DNA of 64,000 nucleotides from Ornithinibacillus contaminans (GCF_001038425.2 NZ_LDPV02000031.1:1-64000); one strand, 5' to 3'. Numbered from the stretch's first letter, positions 28,102 through 37,780 are shown. Translations and numbers: made by a program. Notes: a model not told the origin generated them from the sequence alone.

Positions 28102-28533
28102 TATAGAAGATAGAATGGCGAGATGGTGTCGAAATAAGGTATCAAAAATATGAATATTTAAAAATAATTACTTTGGACTAGTTCCTACCTTTTCGCAGTA
28201 GGCATAAAGAAAGTATTAAATTGCCCATATTCATGAAATTTCCACAGAATACCTGATTATCCGTCAAGTGGAACTTTCTCTTTACTAAAAGAGGAAAGAA
28301 AAATAAATCAATAGCACTATGTAGCGTTTTTAAAAACTAGCAAAGTTATACTAGTTTACGTAATAGATTGTTAGTTTCGTTAAAAATAATGCAAAAGGTT
28401 GTCCTTTATCCCCTTAAATCCCTATATTTAGTTGGTACAACCAGTGACCAATTTCCTTATTTTTCACGCATCACGTGTTTAACGGCTGTAATCTTTACTG
28501 CTAATCACGCAGCAAATGATGTCATTTTTCGAC

Positions 28534-28568
28534 AAAAAACCCCAAAACCTTTGAGCGGCTTTGGGGTT
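28534..28568 (-). terminator. Terminator of the M42 peptidase gene
   Basis: On the minus strand AACCCCAAAGCC pairs with GGTTTTGGGGTT and is followed by TTTTGTC, 13-45 bases after the stop. Confidence 0.92.
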
Positions 28569-28580
28569 GCTCCGAGCTTT

Positions 28581-29639
28581 TTAATCCTCTAACGGATTTA
28601 AACTCTCTTCACCTGTTAAATTTGCAATCATCGTAACCAATAGTTCAATTTCTTGATCGATATCGGCGAGGCTTACTGTTTCAACTGGTGAGTGCATATA
28701 TCGAAGCGGAAGTGAAACTAAAGAAATAGGCACTCCGCGACCAGTATAACGCATCTTATCTGCATCTGTTCCAGTTGAACGTGGTGTTAATTCGTACTGG
28801 ACGTTGATATGTAATTTCTTCGCTACTTTCTCCAATAATTGATTAATTTTTCGATTAATCGGTGCACCTTTTGCTAATACAGGGCCATTTTCAAGGCGAA
28901 TATCACCATACTTATTTTTATTGACACCTGGATAATCCGTTGCAAACGTCACATCACAAGCAATTGCCATTGTCGGTTCAATCCCAGCCGCAGCAAAATA
29001 AGCGCCACCCATGTTGGTCTCTTCATTTACGGTACTTGCAGCGTACACCCCAACCTGACAGCCTCGTTTTTTTAATTGGCGAAGCACTTCAGCAACAATA
29101 AATGCTCCAGTTCTATTATCTAAACCACGTCCTGAAATATACCTGTCCATCAAAATTTCCGGTTCTGTCTGGTATACAACTAAATCTCCAATTTGCACAT
29201 ACTTCTGAGCTTCTTCCTTTGACTTAAACCCACAATCAATAAATAATTCCTCTAAATCAAAGTCTCCCTTTAAACCACCATGATGCTGCGCATTAACACC
29301 AATGACTCCTGTGACGGTTTTTCCATAACCCAATACTTCTGTCTTCATTCCAACAGCTGCCTTTGGATTTATGCCACCCATTTTATCAAAATGCAAAAAA
29401 CCATTTTCATCAATACGATTAATGACTAGCGCTATCTCATCACAATGACCTGCTAATAACACTTTAAATGGAGCTTCAGGATTTAATACTCCGATAACAT
29501 TCCCAGCATTATCTGTTCGCACCTCATCTGCAAAGGCTTGATAATAGGCAAGCATTTTCTTTTGAATCATCACTTCATCACTTGATGGCGATGGTGTCTT
29601 AAGTAAGGTTAATAAAAATTCTCGATTTGTCTTATCCAA
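28581..29639 (-). CDS. ytoP: M42 family glutamyl aminopeptidase-like metallopeptidase (YtoP-like)
   Basis: 352 residues of the M42 family, whose members are large tetrahedral di-metal aminopeptidases. The conserved residues are AGHCDEIAL (His/Asp near 67), GRGLDNRTG (bridging Asp near 178), VNEETNMGGA (catalytic Glu pair near 210), CDVTFATDYPG (Asp near 232) and the final ligand in YMHSPVET. All catalytic positions look intact. The protein is cytosolic. It is divergent from the thioredoxin-like gene. Substrate preference for acidic N-terminal residues is assumed from YtoP/PepA relatives. Confidence 0.92.
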   Translation of the reverse strand: MDKTNREFLLTLLKTPSPSSDEVMIQKKMLAYYQAFADEVRTDNAGNVIGVLNPEAPFKVLLAGHCDEIALVINRIDENGFLHFDKMGGINPKAAVGMKTEVLGYGKTVTGVIGVNAQHHGGLKGDFDLEELFIDCGFKSKEEAQKYVQIGDLVVYQTEPEILMDRYISGRGLDNRTGAFIVAEVLRQLKKRGCQVGVYAASTVNEETNMGGAYFAAAGIEPTMAIACDVTFATDYPGVNKNKYGDIRLENGPVLAKGAPINRKINQLLEKVAKKLHINVQYELTPRSTGTDADKMRYTGRGVPISLVSLPLRYMHSPVETVSLADIDQEIELLVTMIANLTGEESLNPLED

Positions 29640-29767
29640 AATGGCTAGCTCCTTTTTCTATTTAGTATTTTCTACTAATTATCATATCAAATTACATTTT
29701 CGTAAGCACATTTATTTACCAAAAACAATTGATTCTTTACACTAAGCATAAAAAGGAGGAATTTGAA

Positions 29768-30322
29768 ATGACACTTGAAAATTGGTTTGACAAAGCAATC
29801 CCTTCCGAGGACTATGTAAATGCAATGGAAACACATAAAGACAATCTGAATCATATTTATAATAACTTTTCTGTGCCAGAGGATACGGAATTCTTCCAGA
29901 ATGTAAAAGAAAAGAAACTCCGGGCAATTGTACTGACAGAAGATTGGTGTGGAGATGCTATGATGAACATCCCCATCCTCCTTAAAATTGCTGAACATGC
30001 AGCAATTGACGTGCGAATGTTGCTACGCGATCAAAATTTAGAACTAATGGATCAGTATTTAACCAATGGGACCTCTCGCTCGATTCCAATTTTCATCTTC
30101 ATTGACCAAGCAGGAAATGAAGTGGCAAAATGGGGACCACGTGCAGAAACAGTTCAACAATTTGTAGACGAGATTCGTGCCGATTTGCCAGCTAAAGAAG
30201 CAGAAGACTATCAGGAAAAATTTCAAGAAATGATCACAACGATGACGAAAACCTTTACAACCAATACAGCACTCTGGGATCAAGTATATACCAGTATTAA
30301 ACAAACCCTATTAAAAAGCTAA
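29768..30322 (+). CDS. Thioredoxin-family protein (Thioredoxin_9-like)
   Basis: 184 residues with a thioredoxin-like core. The active-site region is VLTEDWCGDAMMNIP near residue 59, with a single cysteine (WCGDA) instead of CxxC, and the cis-proline follows in SRSIPIFIFID. This matches the Thioredoxin_9 group of Bacillaceae. The single Cys argues against a classic dithiol reductase; a monothiol or bacillithiol-linked role is possible but not shown. The start at 29768 follows AAAGGAGG. A hairpin terminator follows at 30354-30407. Confidence 0.82.
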   Translation: MTLENWFDKAIPSEDYVNAMETHKDNLNHIYNNFSVPEDTEFFQNVKEKKLRAIVLTEDWCGDAMMNIPILLKIAEHAAIDVRMLLRDQNLELMDQYLTNGTSRSIPIFIFIDQAGNEVAKWGPRAETVQQFVDEIRADLPAKEAEDYQEKFQEMITTMTKTFTTNTALWDQVYTSIKQTLLKS

Positions 30323-30353
30323 ATGAATGTTGACGAGACATACATTAACTGAT

Positions 30354-30407
30354 AAAAGAAGAACATTGCACGATTCCCAAAGCGGGTATGTGCAATGTTC
30401 TTCTTTT
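30354..30407 (+). terminator. Terminator after the thioredoxin-like gene
   Basis: Stem AAGAAGAACATTGCA with TGCAATGTTCTTCTT, followed by a short T run. Confidence 0.9.
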
Positions 30408-30500
30408 GTCTAATCATAAATACTTATGTCGCATCCTTTTTATATCGTCGTAAAAATGGTACATACTACAAATACACGACGTCAACTATTGGGTGAGTAC

Positions 30501-31499
30501 ATGAATCTTGAACTATTTAAGCACGTCTATTTTCGTTTACCAAGACTTATCCGGATAATCCTTACACTTCTTCTCGCCATGCTCTTATTTGGTGTAACAA
30601 TTCATCTCATCGAACCACAAACATTCCCAACAATTTTTGACGGAATTTGGTGGGCATTTGTGACAGGTTCGACCGTTGGATATGGCGATTATATCCCTTT
30701 AACAAGATTAGGTAGGATTATTGCTATACTGCTAATACTGACTGGTGGAGGATTAATTACCTTCTATATCACCGTATTTGCAGCTTCCATCGTACAACAT
30801 GAACGAAACCTATCTGATGGAAAAGTCGCTTATAAAGGAAATCACCATATTATTTTAGTTGGGTGGAATGAACGAACAAAAATATTAATTGATCGAACTA
30901 TCCAGCATAGTCCGAAGACAGAAATCGTACTCATCGACCAATCCCTTTCCTATCTATCTTATCAGCTGTACAAAATCCACTTTATTCATGGTGATCCAAC
31001 AGATGATTATTATTTACAAATGGCTAATATCCAAGAAGCAAGCAAAGTAATAATTACCGCTGATAATGAGCGAGACGAAAAACAGGCCGATAATCATTCC
31101 ATTCTGACTACAGTTGCCATTAGAGGGAATAATAAGCGAATTCCAATTATCGTTGAAATCCTGTCAACTAATCAAATCGACAATGCTATTCGAGCTGGCG
31201 CAACAACAATCCTTAGACCCAATGATTTTATGAGTTCACTACTCTATCACGAGATATTTAAAAACAAATCAAGACCATTTGAATCTGTCTTACAATTACT
31301 AGCTAGTCAACAATTTCGGCAATATAAACTTCCAGAAGCTTATCATTATCAACCTTTTATAGAAGTTTTATACGCACTTCAGAAAACAAATCACTTATTG
31401 ATTGGTATCATACGTGACGAAAAATGGATACTCAATCCCGATAAAGAAACCATCCTTCAACCAGAAGATATCGTACTTACATTAATCTCTTGGGATTAA
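30501..31499 (+). CDS. yugO: Potassium channel with RCK domain (YugO-like)
   Basis: 332 residues (328 in B. subtilis). Two transmembrane helices (about 15-38 and 71-98) flank the K+ selectivity filter TVGYGD (58-63). A TrkA-N/RCK Rossmann domain follows (HHIILVGWNERTKILIDRT near 112), then a C-terminal RCK_C part. In B. subtilis YugO mediates K+ release used in biofilm electrical signalling. The start at 30501 follows GGGTGAG. It lies immediately before yugI and pgi, the same neighbourhood as in B. subtilis. Confidence 0.92.
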   Translation: MNLELFKHVYFRLPRLIRIILTLLLAMLLFGVTIHLIEPQTFPTIFDGIWWAFVTGSTVGYGDYIPLTRLGRIIAILLILTGGGLITFYITVFAASIVQHERNLSDGKVAYKGNHHIILVGWNERTKILIDRTIQHSPKTEIVLIDQSLSYLSYQLYKIHFIHGDPTDDYYLQMANIQEASKVIITADNERDEKQADNHSILTTVAIRGNNKRIPIIVEILSTNQIDNAIRAGATTILRPNDFMSSLLYHEIFKNKSRPFESVLQLLASQQFRQYKLPEAYHYQPFIEVLYALQKTNHLLIGIIRDEKWILNPDKETILQPEDIVLTLISWD

Positions 31500-31580
31500 G
31501 TATATTTTTGCCTCATGCCAAATTGTATGGTAGAATAATTACTTGCGTGACAAGAAACGAAGGTATAGGAGATGTTCAGC

Positions 31581-31964
31581 ATGACAGACAAGTTTGAAAC
31601 TGGTCAAGTATTAACAGGTAAAGTTACAGGTATACAACCATATGGTGCATTTGTTGCACTTAATGATGAAGTACAAGGATTAGTTCACATTTCAGAAGTT
31701 ACTCATGGTTATGTGAAGGATATAAATGAGCACCTAACAGTAGGTGATGAAGTATCCGTTAAAATACTAAGCATTGATGAAGAAAAGAATAAAATTTCTC
31801 TTTCTATCCGTGCTACAGAAGAAACACCACAAAAACAAGCAAAACCAAGACAACCTAAGAAAGCTGTAAAACTAGAAGAAAATACTTCTGGATTCAATAC
31901 ACTTAAAGAAAAACTTGAAGAGTGGATTGAGCAATCAGAAGATCGTGGATCATTTAAAAACTAA
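31581..31964 (+). CDS. yugI: S1 domain RNA-binding protein (general stress protein 13 type)
   Basis: 127 residues. The N-terminal S1 domain (about 5-75) is typical: GQVLTGKVTGIQPYGAFVAL, then GLVHISEV and KILSIDEEKNKISLSIRA. A charged tail follows. Related proteins bind RNA or ribosomes. ATG at 31581 is chosen since GGAG at 31569-31572 is correctly spaced for it, while the in-frame ATG at 31572 overlaps the ribosome site. A terminator separates it from pgi. Confidence 0.93.
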   Translation: MTDKFETGQVLTGKVTGIQPYGAFVALNDEVQGLVHISEVTHGYVKDINEHLTVGDEVSVKILSIDEEKNKISLSIRATEETPQKQAKPRQPKKAVKLEENTSGFNTLKEKLEEWIEQSEDRGSFKN

Positions 31965-31980
31965 TTTTTAATTCCTATTA

Positions 31981-32036
31981 GAGGTTTCCCCTATCAACAT
32001 TACCAAGAATGTAATATTGATGGGAGAAGCCTTTTT
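31981..32036 (+). terminator. yugI terminator
   Basis: Long imperfect hairpin (GTTTCCCCTATCAACATTA with its partner ending GATGGGAGAAGCC) followed by TTTTTCTTTT. Confidence 0.87.
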
Positions 32037-32128
32037 CTTTTCTAAAATAATCTCGTTCTTGATTTCATTACGTTGCATCGGGTAAAGTAAGACTGTACAA
32101 ATAGAAACCGTAGCACAAGGAGGACAAC

Positions 32129-33478
32129 ATGACACATATCCAATTTTCGTATCAAAACGCATTAGATTTTTTTAATAATGCCGAATTAGATAATTTAGCT
32201 AGCTATGTAACGGTTGCACATGACGCAATACATAATAAAACAGGCGCAGGAAATGACTTTTTAGGTTGGGTTGATCTACCACAAAACTATGATCAAAAAG
32301 AGTATAGCCGAATAAAAGCTGCAGCAGAGAAGATTAAACAGGACTCTGATATCCTACTTGTCATCGGGATTGGTGGATCGTATTTAGGTGCTAAAGCAGC
32401 AATCGAAATGCTAAACCACTCATTCCAAAACCTACTTTCCAAGGAACAACGGAATGCTCCACAAGTGATTTTTGTTGGGCATCATATGAGTTCTACCTAT
32501 ATGCAGGAATTAATGGATGTACTGGACGGAAAAGACTTTTCCATTAATATTATTTCTAAAAGTGGTACAACGACAGAGCCAGCTATCGCCTTCCGTATTT
32601 TCAAGAAACACTTAGAAGAAAAATATGGCAAGGAAGAAGCAAAATCTCGTATTTATGCGACAACTGATAAAGCAAGAGGCGCACTTAAAGGAGTAGCTGA
32701 CGAAGAAGGATATGAAACATTCGTTATCCCAGATGATGTCGGTGGGCGTTTCTCTGTCTTAACCGCAGTTGGCTTATTACCGATTGCAGTTAGTAGCGTT
32801 TCAATTGATGACATCATGCAAGGTGCTCAAGCTGCAATGAAAGATTTAAATGAATCTTCTTTAGACAAAAATATCGCCTACCAGTATGCAGTCACTCGTA
32901 ATGTCTTATATAACAAAGGAAAAACGATTGAGATGCTCGTTAATTACGAGCCGGGTTTACAATACTTTTCCGAGTGGTGGAAACAGCTTTACGGAGAAAG
33001 TGAAGGGAAGGATCAAAAAGGGATTTTCCCTACTTCTGCTAACTTCTCAACGGACCTCCATTCATTAGGTCAGTATATACAAGAAGGACGTCGTGATTTA
33101 TTCGAAACCGTCATTCATGTGAATCAATCGAAACATAATGTAACCTTAGAAGCTGAGGAAAAGGATTCAGATGGACTTAATTACTTAGCAGGGAAAACAA
33201 TTCATGAAATCAATGATAAAGCATATCAAGGTACCTTATTAGCCCATACCGATGGTGGCGTACCGAATCTAATCATCGATATACCTGCACTAGATGCCTA
33301 TACGTTTGGATACATGGTCTATTTCTTTGAAAAAGCATGTGCTCTAAGTGGATATTTATTAGGTGTTAATCCGTTTAACCAGCCGGGTGTAGAAGCTTAT
33401 AAGAAAAACATGTTTGCCTTATTAGGTAAGCCTGGATTTGAGAAAGAGAAGGAAGAATTAGAAAAACGATTGAAGTAA
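32129..33478 (+). CDS. pgi: Glucose-6-phosphate isomerase
   Basis: 449 residues. Interconverts glucose-6-phosphate and fructose-6-phosphate. The phosphosugar-binding segments are [12 protein letters not shown] near residue 74 and [10 protein letters not shown] near 148, with [14 protein letters not shown] near 200 and the catalytic region [13 protein letters not shown] near 313. AAGGAGG precedes the ATG. It has its own terminator, shared with the convergent sigma-fusion gene. Confidence 0.98.
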   Translation: MTHIQFSYQNALDFFNNAELDNLASYVTVAHDAIHNKTGAGNDFLGWVDLPQNYDQKEYSRIKAAAEKIKQDSDILLVIGIGGSYLGAKAAIEMLNHSFQNLLSKEQRNAPQVIFVGHHMSSTYMQELMDVLDGKDFSINIISKSGTTTEPAIAFRIFKKHLEEKYGKEEAKSRIYATTDKARGALKGVADEEGYETFVIPDDVGGRFSVLTAVGLLPIAVSSVSIDDIMQGAQAAMKDLNESSLDKNIAYQYAVTRNVLYNKGKTIEMLVNYEPGLQYFSEWWKQLYGESEGKDQKGIFPTSANFSTDLHSLGQYIQEGRRDLFETVIHVNQSKHNVTLEAEEKDSDGLNYLAGKTIHEINDKAYQGTLLAHTDGGVPNLIIDIPALDAYTFGYMVYFFEKACALSGYLLGVNPFNQPGVEAYKKNMFALLGKPGFEKEKEELEKRLK

Positions 33479-33483
33479 TAAGG

Positions 33484-33520
33484 AAGAAGACAGCTCACCC
33501 TGACGTGAACTGTCTTCTTT
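33484..33520. terminator. Terminator between pgi and the sigma-fusion gene
   Basis: Stem AAGAAGACAG (33484-33493) with CTGTCTTCTT (33110+400, i.e. 33510-33519), T-rich on the plus side, between convergent genes. Confidence 0.92.
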
Positions 33521-35641
33521 TTAATTTTGGATTTTCCATATTCCATTTACCTTTTGAAGTTGTACCTTGGTATGTATAGTAAGGTCCCTACTGACAATAG
33601 ATACAATGGCTGTAGTTTCTGTTGGATATTCTGTCAGAGCATAATTACCGCCTCGGTAGTATGACCAATCTATCGTAAGATTTTCCTTGATGGATGATTC
33701 CGGATCAAGTAATAATAAGCTATACGTTTTCGTGTCCTCTTTTACGTATGCATATGCAAATAAGGATACTATATCAAGTGGATCCAGTTCATTTAGAATA
33801 GTTGTATCTAAAGTGTTGCTATAGTCTTTGTAAACAGCCCCCATTCCCGGTTTATACGGCCAACCCTCTAATGTGTATATATCTTCATATTTTACATTTT
33901 CGAATCTATTATCAAATAGAATTTTAACAACATCACTGTTTAAAAAATTTCTATTAATAGCCGTAGCTTTAACCCAATTATTTTCTTCCCATTCTCGTAA
34001 AGTACTATTAATCGGCTCCCAAAGGATAGAATCTTTATGATCCTCAAGAAACTGGAAATACACTTCTCTATTGCTTTCACTAACTTGGTTATTTTCGTCA
34101 TGTAATTGTAAATAGCTCTCGAGATGTCTAATTACGTCCCAATATAACCTTTCACGAAAATACTCTGTATACGTATCTCCATAATTTTTTAACAGGCTTT
34201 CCACTTCTAATAGAAGTTCACCATTGTACTGCCAATCGTCCCAATTCAATGTTGCTTGATTCGAGAAATAATCAACATATGCCAAATATCCTTCGCCATA
34301 CCCCGCCTGTTCAAATACTGGTTTAAGAGCATCATAATCCACTTTTACTAGTAATTGTTTATATTGCGAATCCTCTGCTAGTGTATACCCTTGCTCATTC
34401 AATATCCGCAGAGCTTGTTTAATTTCTTCTGATCCCTTATAATTTTCAACATTGTCCTGATACTGAATCACCGTATCATATTTTTCAACTGGAAGTTGCC
34501 CAACAACTTGATCTATATATTGTTGTAAATAACTTTCATACATTGATAGAATGTTAATCAGTTCCACTACTTCATAATTTTTCTCTGGATTTGTTGAATC
34601 TAGCTCTCGAATACGTTGGGACGGTAACATTAGTAACGTATCGATATAATTCTTTGCTTCTGTTACATCACTTAAAAATGAATCGCTGTATCCTAGCATT
34701 TCCTCAAACATAGACTCAATTTGAATGATAGTAGGAAAATTACTAACATCCTCTAGCCCTAGTTCGTTTGCGAATTCTTCCTTTGCTAATTCGAAATGTG
34801 CAACAATCTCTGGATCCAGTTCTTTCGGTTCTTCCACGATTTCAATCGTTTCTTCATCTTGCTGAACAGATGAATTCTCTGTTTCACTTATAGCTTGTTG
34901 TTTCTGATTCTCTAAATAATGCAAAGCAATGACTGAAAACAATAGCAAACTTACCACAACCGCTACCTGTGGGATATATTTTTTCCAAGATTGGTTACTT
35001 ATCGCCTGTTCTGCTTTTAAAATAACCTCTTCTTTGTTAGCAAAATCGGGTAGCCGCTCATACTCATAATTCATATCGAGTAGCAATTCTTCCAGGTGAT
35101 TCTCATCCCTAATATGTAGAGAAACTTTATCAAGACTTTGTTGGAATAATTTCCTCGCTCGTTCCATTACCTTGTTTAATGTTTCTGTGTTGAGTTTTAA
35201 GATAACCGCTATTTCCGCTTCCGTTTTCCCATGAAAATAATACAAGATTAATGGAATCCTATATTTCATATCAAGCTTACTTATATTAGTATGAATGACG
35301 ATTTGCTCCTGCTTTTCAAAGTAATACCCGTATTGATCATAAAGCTGTTCGTCACGTGATATAGTCATATATTTCTTCTCTTTTTTCTGCTTTCGAACAT
35401 AATCACGCGCAGTATTTATTAATAGTTGGTATAACCATGTTGACAATGTACCATCCTGATACCGATCAAATTTTCGATAAATGTACGTATACGTTTCCTC
35501 TACGGCGTCTGCAATCTGATCAGGATCCACACCAACCTGAAATAAATAGCGTTCTACATACGATATGTAATGCTCCACAAGCTGTTTTAATGCTTCTTGT
35601 TTGTCTACTTTCATATACTGAATAATCTGTCCCTCATCCAA
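33521..35641 (-). CDS. ECF-type sigma factor fused to a membrane segment and a large extracytoplasmic domain
   Basis: 706 residues. Residues about 11-90 look like sigma region 2 (ending TLSTWLYQLLINTARDYVRK, regions 2.3-2.4); about 118-172 like region 4 (LILYYFHGKTEAEIAVIL then NTETLNKVMERARK, a helix-turn-helix). After a linker (180-222) comes one transmembrane helix (223-243) and a 460-residue acidic exterior domain rich in Tyr and Glu. The C-terminus (VQLQKVNGIWKI) resembles NTF2-like folds. TTG at 35641 is chosen because AAAGGGGG lies eight bases upstream and MDEGQIIQYM is a normal ECF start. No separate anti-sigma gene is adjacent. Function inferred: signal-responsive, membrane-tethered regulator. 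Confidence 0.82.
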   Translation of the reverse strand: MDEGQIIQYMKVDKQEALKQLVEHYISYVERYLFQVGVDPDQIADAVEETYTYIYRKFDRYQDGTLSTWLYQLLINTARDYVRKQKKEKKYMTISRDEQLYDQYGYYFEKQEQIVIHTNISKLDMKYRIPLILYYFHGKTEAEIAVILKLNTETLNKVMERARKLFQQSLDKVSLHIRDENHLEELLLDMNYEYERLPDFANKEEVILKAEQAISNQSWKKYIPQVAVVVSLLLFSVIALHYLENQKQQAISETENSSVQQDEETIEIVEEPKELDPEIVAHFELAKEEFANELGLEDVSNFPTIIQIESMFEEMLGYSDSFLSDVTEAKNYIDTLLMLPSQRIRELDSTNPEKNYEVVELINILSMYESYLQQYIDQVVGQLPVEKYDTVIQYQDNVENYKGSEEIKQALRILNEQGYTLAEDSQYKQLLVKVDYDALKPVFEQAGYGEGYLAYVDYFSNQATLNWDDWQYNGELLLEVESLLKNYGDTYTEYFRERLYWDVIRHLESYLQLHDENNQVSESNREVYFQFLEDHKDSILWEPINSTLREWEENNWVKATAINRNFLNSDVVKILFDNRFENVKYEDIYTLEGWPYKPGMGAVYKDYSNTLDTTILNELDPLDIVSLFAYAYVKEDTKTYSLLLLDPESSIKENLTIDWSYYRGGNYALTEYPTETTAIVSIVSRDLTIHTKVQLQKVNGIWKIQN

Positions 35642-35801
35642 GACATTATCCCCCTTTGTGACAACGACTGCCCTTTCTATGTAACGTTTATCTCCTGGTG
35701 AAGGTTTCAAGAAGCCACTATTTTTTTAAATTTGTATGTTTATATTTATTGTAACAGGGTATAACTAATAACGTAAGACTTTCTCGTATTCCCCCTGTAG
35801 G

Positions 35802-35834
35802 CAAGGCGTATTAAAACGCTTTGCTTTTTTTTGT
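35802..35834 (+). terminator. Orphan intrinsic terminator upstream of patB
   Basis: Stem GCAAGGCG with CGCTTTGC and a run of eight T. No plus-strand gene lies upstream, so it implies a short transcript or leader starting at about 35650-35790. Confidence 0.8.
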
Positions 35835-35893
35835 GCTTATTTTCTTAGGTTTCGTTATAATGGCTATAATAGAAAATTCGGGAGGCGAGAATA

Positions 35894-37057
35894 ATGGGAA
35901 TATTTGAGGTTGTTCATGATCGTAAAAACACACGATCTGTGAAATGGGATATGTTAGAAACCGTATTTCAATCAGGGGATGTCTTACCAATGTGGGTTGC
36001 AGATATGGACTTCCAGGCACCTGAAGCAGTTAATCAAGCATTAATAGAACGCGTGAAACATGGTATTTATGGCTATACAGTATTAGACATTGAAGTAAAA
36101 GCTTCCATTGTACAGTGGATTTCGAGACGACATCAATGGCAAATAGAAGCAGATTGGCTCAGCTTTAGCCCTGGAGTTGTTACAACTTTACATATGGCGA
36201 TACAAGCACTAACCGAACCTGGTGATTCAATATTACTACAGACGCCTGTTTACACACCATTTTACGATGTCATAGAAGCACACAATCGTACGTTAGTTAG
36301 AAGTCCCCTTGTATATAATGGGGATTATTACACAATAGATTTTCACGACTTAGAGGAAAAATTCAAGCAAGGTGTAAAAGCTTTTATTTTATGTAATCCC
36401 CATAACCCTGTCGGACGGGTTTGGAGAAAAGAAGAATTAGAAAAAATCGCACAACTATGCTTGGAATATGATGTCCTCATTCTCTCGGATGAGATACACT
36501 GTGACCTTACTTTTCCAGATTATCAGTATATTCCTTTTGCATCGTTATCAGAGGAAATTGCTGATCGAACAATCACCTGTATGGCACCATCAAAGACTTT
36601 TAATTTAGCTGGACTCCAAGCCTCATATGTAGTTACATCAAATCAAGCCCTACGAAAAAAACTAGACGAGCAATTTTCGAGTCAAGGATTTCATGGCTTA
36701 AACATGATGGGAAGTACTGCTTTGGAGGCAGCCTATCGTCATGGAGAGGAATGGCTAGACGAGCTTCGTATTATTTTAGCGGAACATAAGAAATACGTTA
36801 TCGATCAACTTGAAACGAATACTGATTTACGTGTTGTACGTTCTGAAGGTACCTACTTATTTTGGATTGATTGTAGCGCACTCGAACTAGACCATAAACA
36901 ATTGAACAAATTCTTCATTCAAGAAGCTCGTGTTGGATTAAATAGCGGATTTCAGTATGGAGAAGAAGGTGCGCAATTCATGCGTATGAATATTGCTTGT
37001 CCACGTACTACTTTAGAAGAAGGTGTAAGTCGTATTATCCATGCTTTGAAAAGTTAA
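35894..37057 (+). CDS. patB: PLP-dependent C-S lyase (cystathionine beta-lyase, PatB/MalY type)
   Basis: 387 residues of the class I/II aminotransferase fold. The PLP-binding lysine is in APSKTFNLAGLQ near residue 238; CNPHNPVGRVW near 175 and SDEIHCDLTF near 205 are standard. The N-terminal LPMWVADMDFQ is typical of the MalY/PatB subgroup, which cleaves cystathionine, cysteine and related thioethers to pyruvate, ammonia and a thiol. GGGAGG precedes the ATG. TATAAT-like boxes at 35856 and 35865 may be its promoter. In B. subtilis patB also lies next to kapB. Confidence 0.95.
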   Translation: MGIFEVVHDRKNTRSVKWDMLETVFQSGDVLPMWVADMDFQAPEAVNQALIERVKHGIYGYTVLDIEVKASIVQWISRRHQWQIEADWLSFSPGVVTTLHMAIQALTEPGDSILLQTPVYTPFYDVIEAHNRTLVRSPLVYNGDYYTIDFHDLEEKFKQGVKAFILCNPHNPVGRVWRKEELEKIAQLCLEYDVLILSDEIHCDLTFPDYQYIPFASLSEEIADRTITCMAPSKTFNLAGLQASYVVTSNQALRKKLDEQFSSQGFHGLNMMGSTALEAAYRHGEEWLDELRIILAEHKKYVIDQLETNTDLRVVRSEGTYLFWIDCSALELDHKQLNKFFIQEARVGLNSGFQYGEEGAQFMRMNIACPRTTLEEGVSRIIHALKS

Positions 37058-37067
37058 AGCGATGAAC

Positions 37068-37093
37068 TGGGACATAAATAGTTACTTATGTCC
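37068..37093. repeat. Palindromic dispersed element, minimal copy F
   Basis: GGGACATAA (37068-37076) and TTATGTCCC (37085-37093) are exactly the terminal repeats of copies A and C brought together with an 8-base loop. It lies between the convergent patB and sodC genes and is probably an internal-deletion form. Confidence 0.75.
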
Positions 37094-37142
37094 CTGCCAT
37101 CCTTATCGTAAGAACGCATTAATTAACGACTAGCTCAGCTAT

Positions 37143-37721
37143 TTATTCTTCCTGTTTCTCATTAAATTCGGTCGGGTCTGTTGGTGATTCAGTAGATTCT
37201 GATTTATTGCCGGATTTAATCTCACCACACAAAATCCGTGCACCTGTATTTCCACTTGGCTGGCTAACACCATCATCTTGTGTCTCATCGACGATCAAAG
37301 AGGTTCCTTCTCCTCTGAGCAAGGACATCTTCCCCTCTTTTAATGTTGCACCGGGAAGCATTAATTCTGCATCAACTAGACCACCTGCATCTGCTTCGAT
37401 ATTAGGCAAATCTCCTAGGTGAGCACCATCAGGATGCATTAAACCATGTTCTTTTCCCTCTGGATCCAAATGATTCCCAGCAGTTTTAAAATCTGGTGCT
37501 TTACATTTCGCATATTCATGAACATGTACTCCATGGAACCCAGGTGTTAGACCTTCTAATTTCAATTTAATTTGGACCCCATCTGGCTGCTCTAGAAGGC
37601 GTGCGGTTCCAACCATATCGCCTGATGTGTTATACATATCTACCGTTTTCGTTGTTTCAGCGGTACTTTGACAGGATACCAATAAAACAATTGATAATAG
37701 GAATCCAAGTCTTAATCGCAT
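37143..37721 (-). CDS. yojM: SodC-like (Cu/Zn superoxide dismutase family) lipoprotein lacking one copper ligand
   Basis: 192 residues. A lipobox LVSC puts the lipidated Cys at 17. The SOD fold keeps copper ligands His66 and His68 (HVHEY), bridging His84 (AGNHLDP), zinc ligands His92, His101 and Asp104, the disulfide Cys73/Cys165 and the active-site Arg162 (GARILCG). The fourth copper ligand, normally His in a VVHE-type motif, is Asp145 (LIVDETQDD). Reduced or absent dismutase activity is likely. The tail is acidic. ATG at 37721 is preferred because GAGGAG is eight bases away; GTG at 37727 is too close. Symbol by similarity. Confidence 0.88.
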   Translation of the reverse strand: MRLRLGFLLSIVLLVSCQSTAETTKTVDMYNTSGDMVGTARLLEQPDGVQIKLKLEGLTPGFHGVHVHEYAKCKAPDFKTAGNHLDPEGKEHGLMHPDGAHLGDLPNIEADAGGLVDAELMLPGATLKEGKMSLLRGEGTSLIVDETQDDGVSQPSGNTGARILCGEIKSGNKSESTESPTDPTEFNEKQEE

Positions 37722-37780
37722 TTTCACTACTCCTCTATCCTCATTGTAGGAATAGTATTTGCCAAAAACAGTTTGATTAA

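Larger units (their letters stand above)
27945..28580. other. Long intergenic region upstream of bpr
   Basis: About 636 bases, AT-rich, with no supportable gene. It holds a two-copy 28-bp tandem repeat (28046-28101) and, at its far end, the terminator of the M42 peptidase gene (28534-28568). It should include the bpr promoter, but I could not fix a convincing -35/-10 pair. A 74-codon plus-strand frame at 28368-28592 has no ribosome site and is not credible. Confidence 0.7.
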
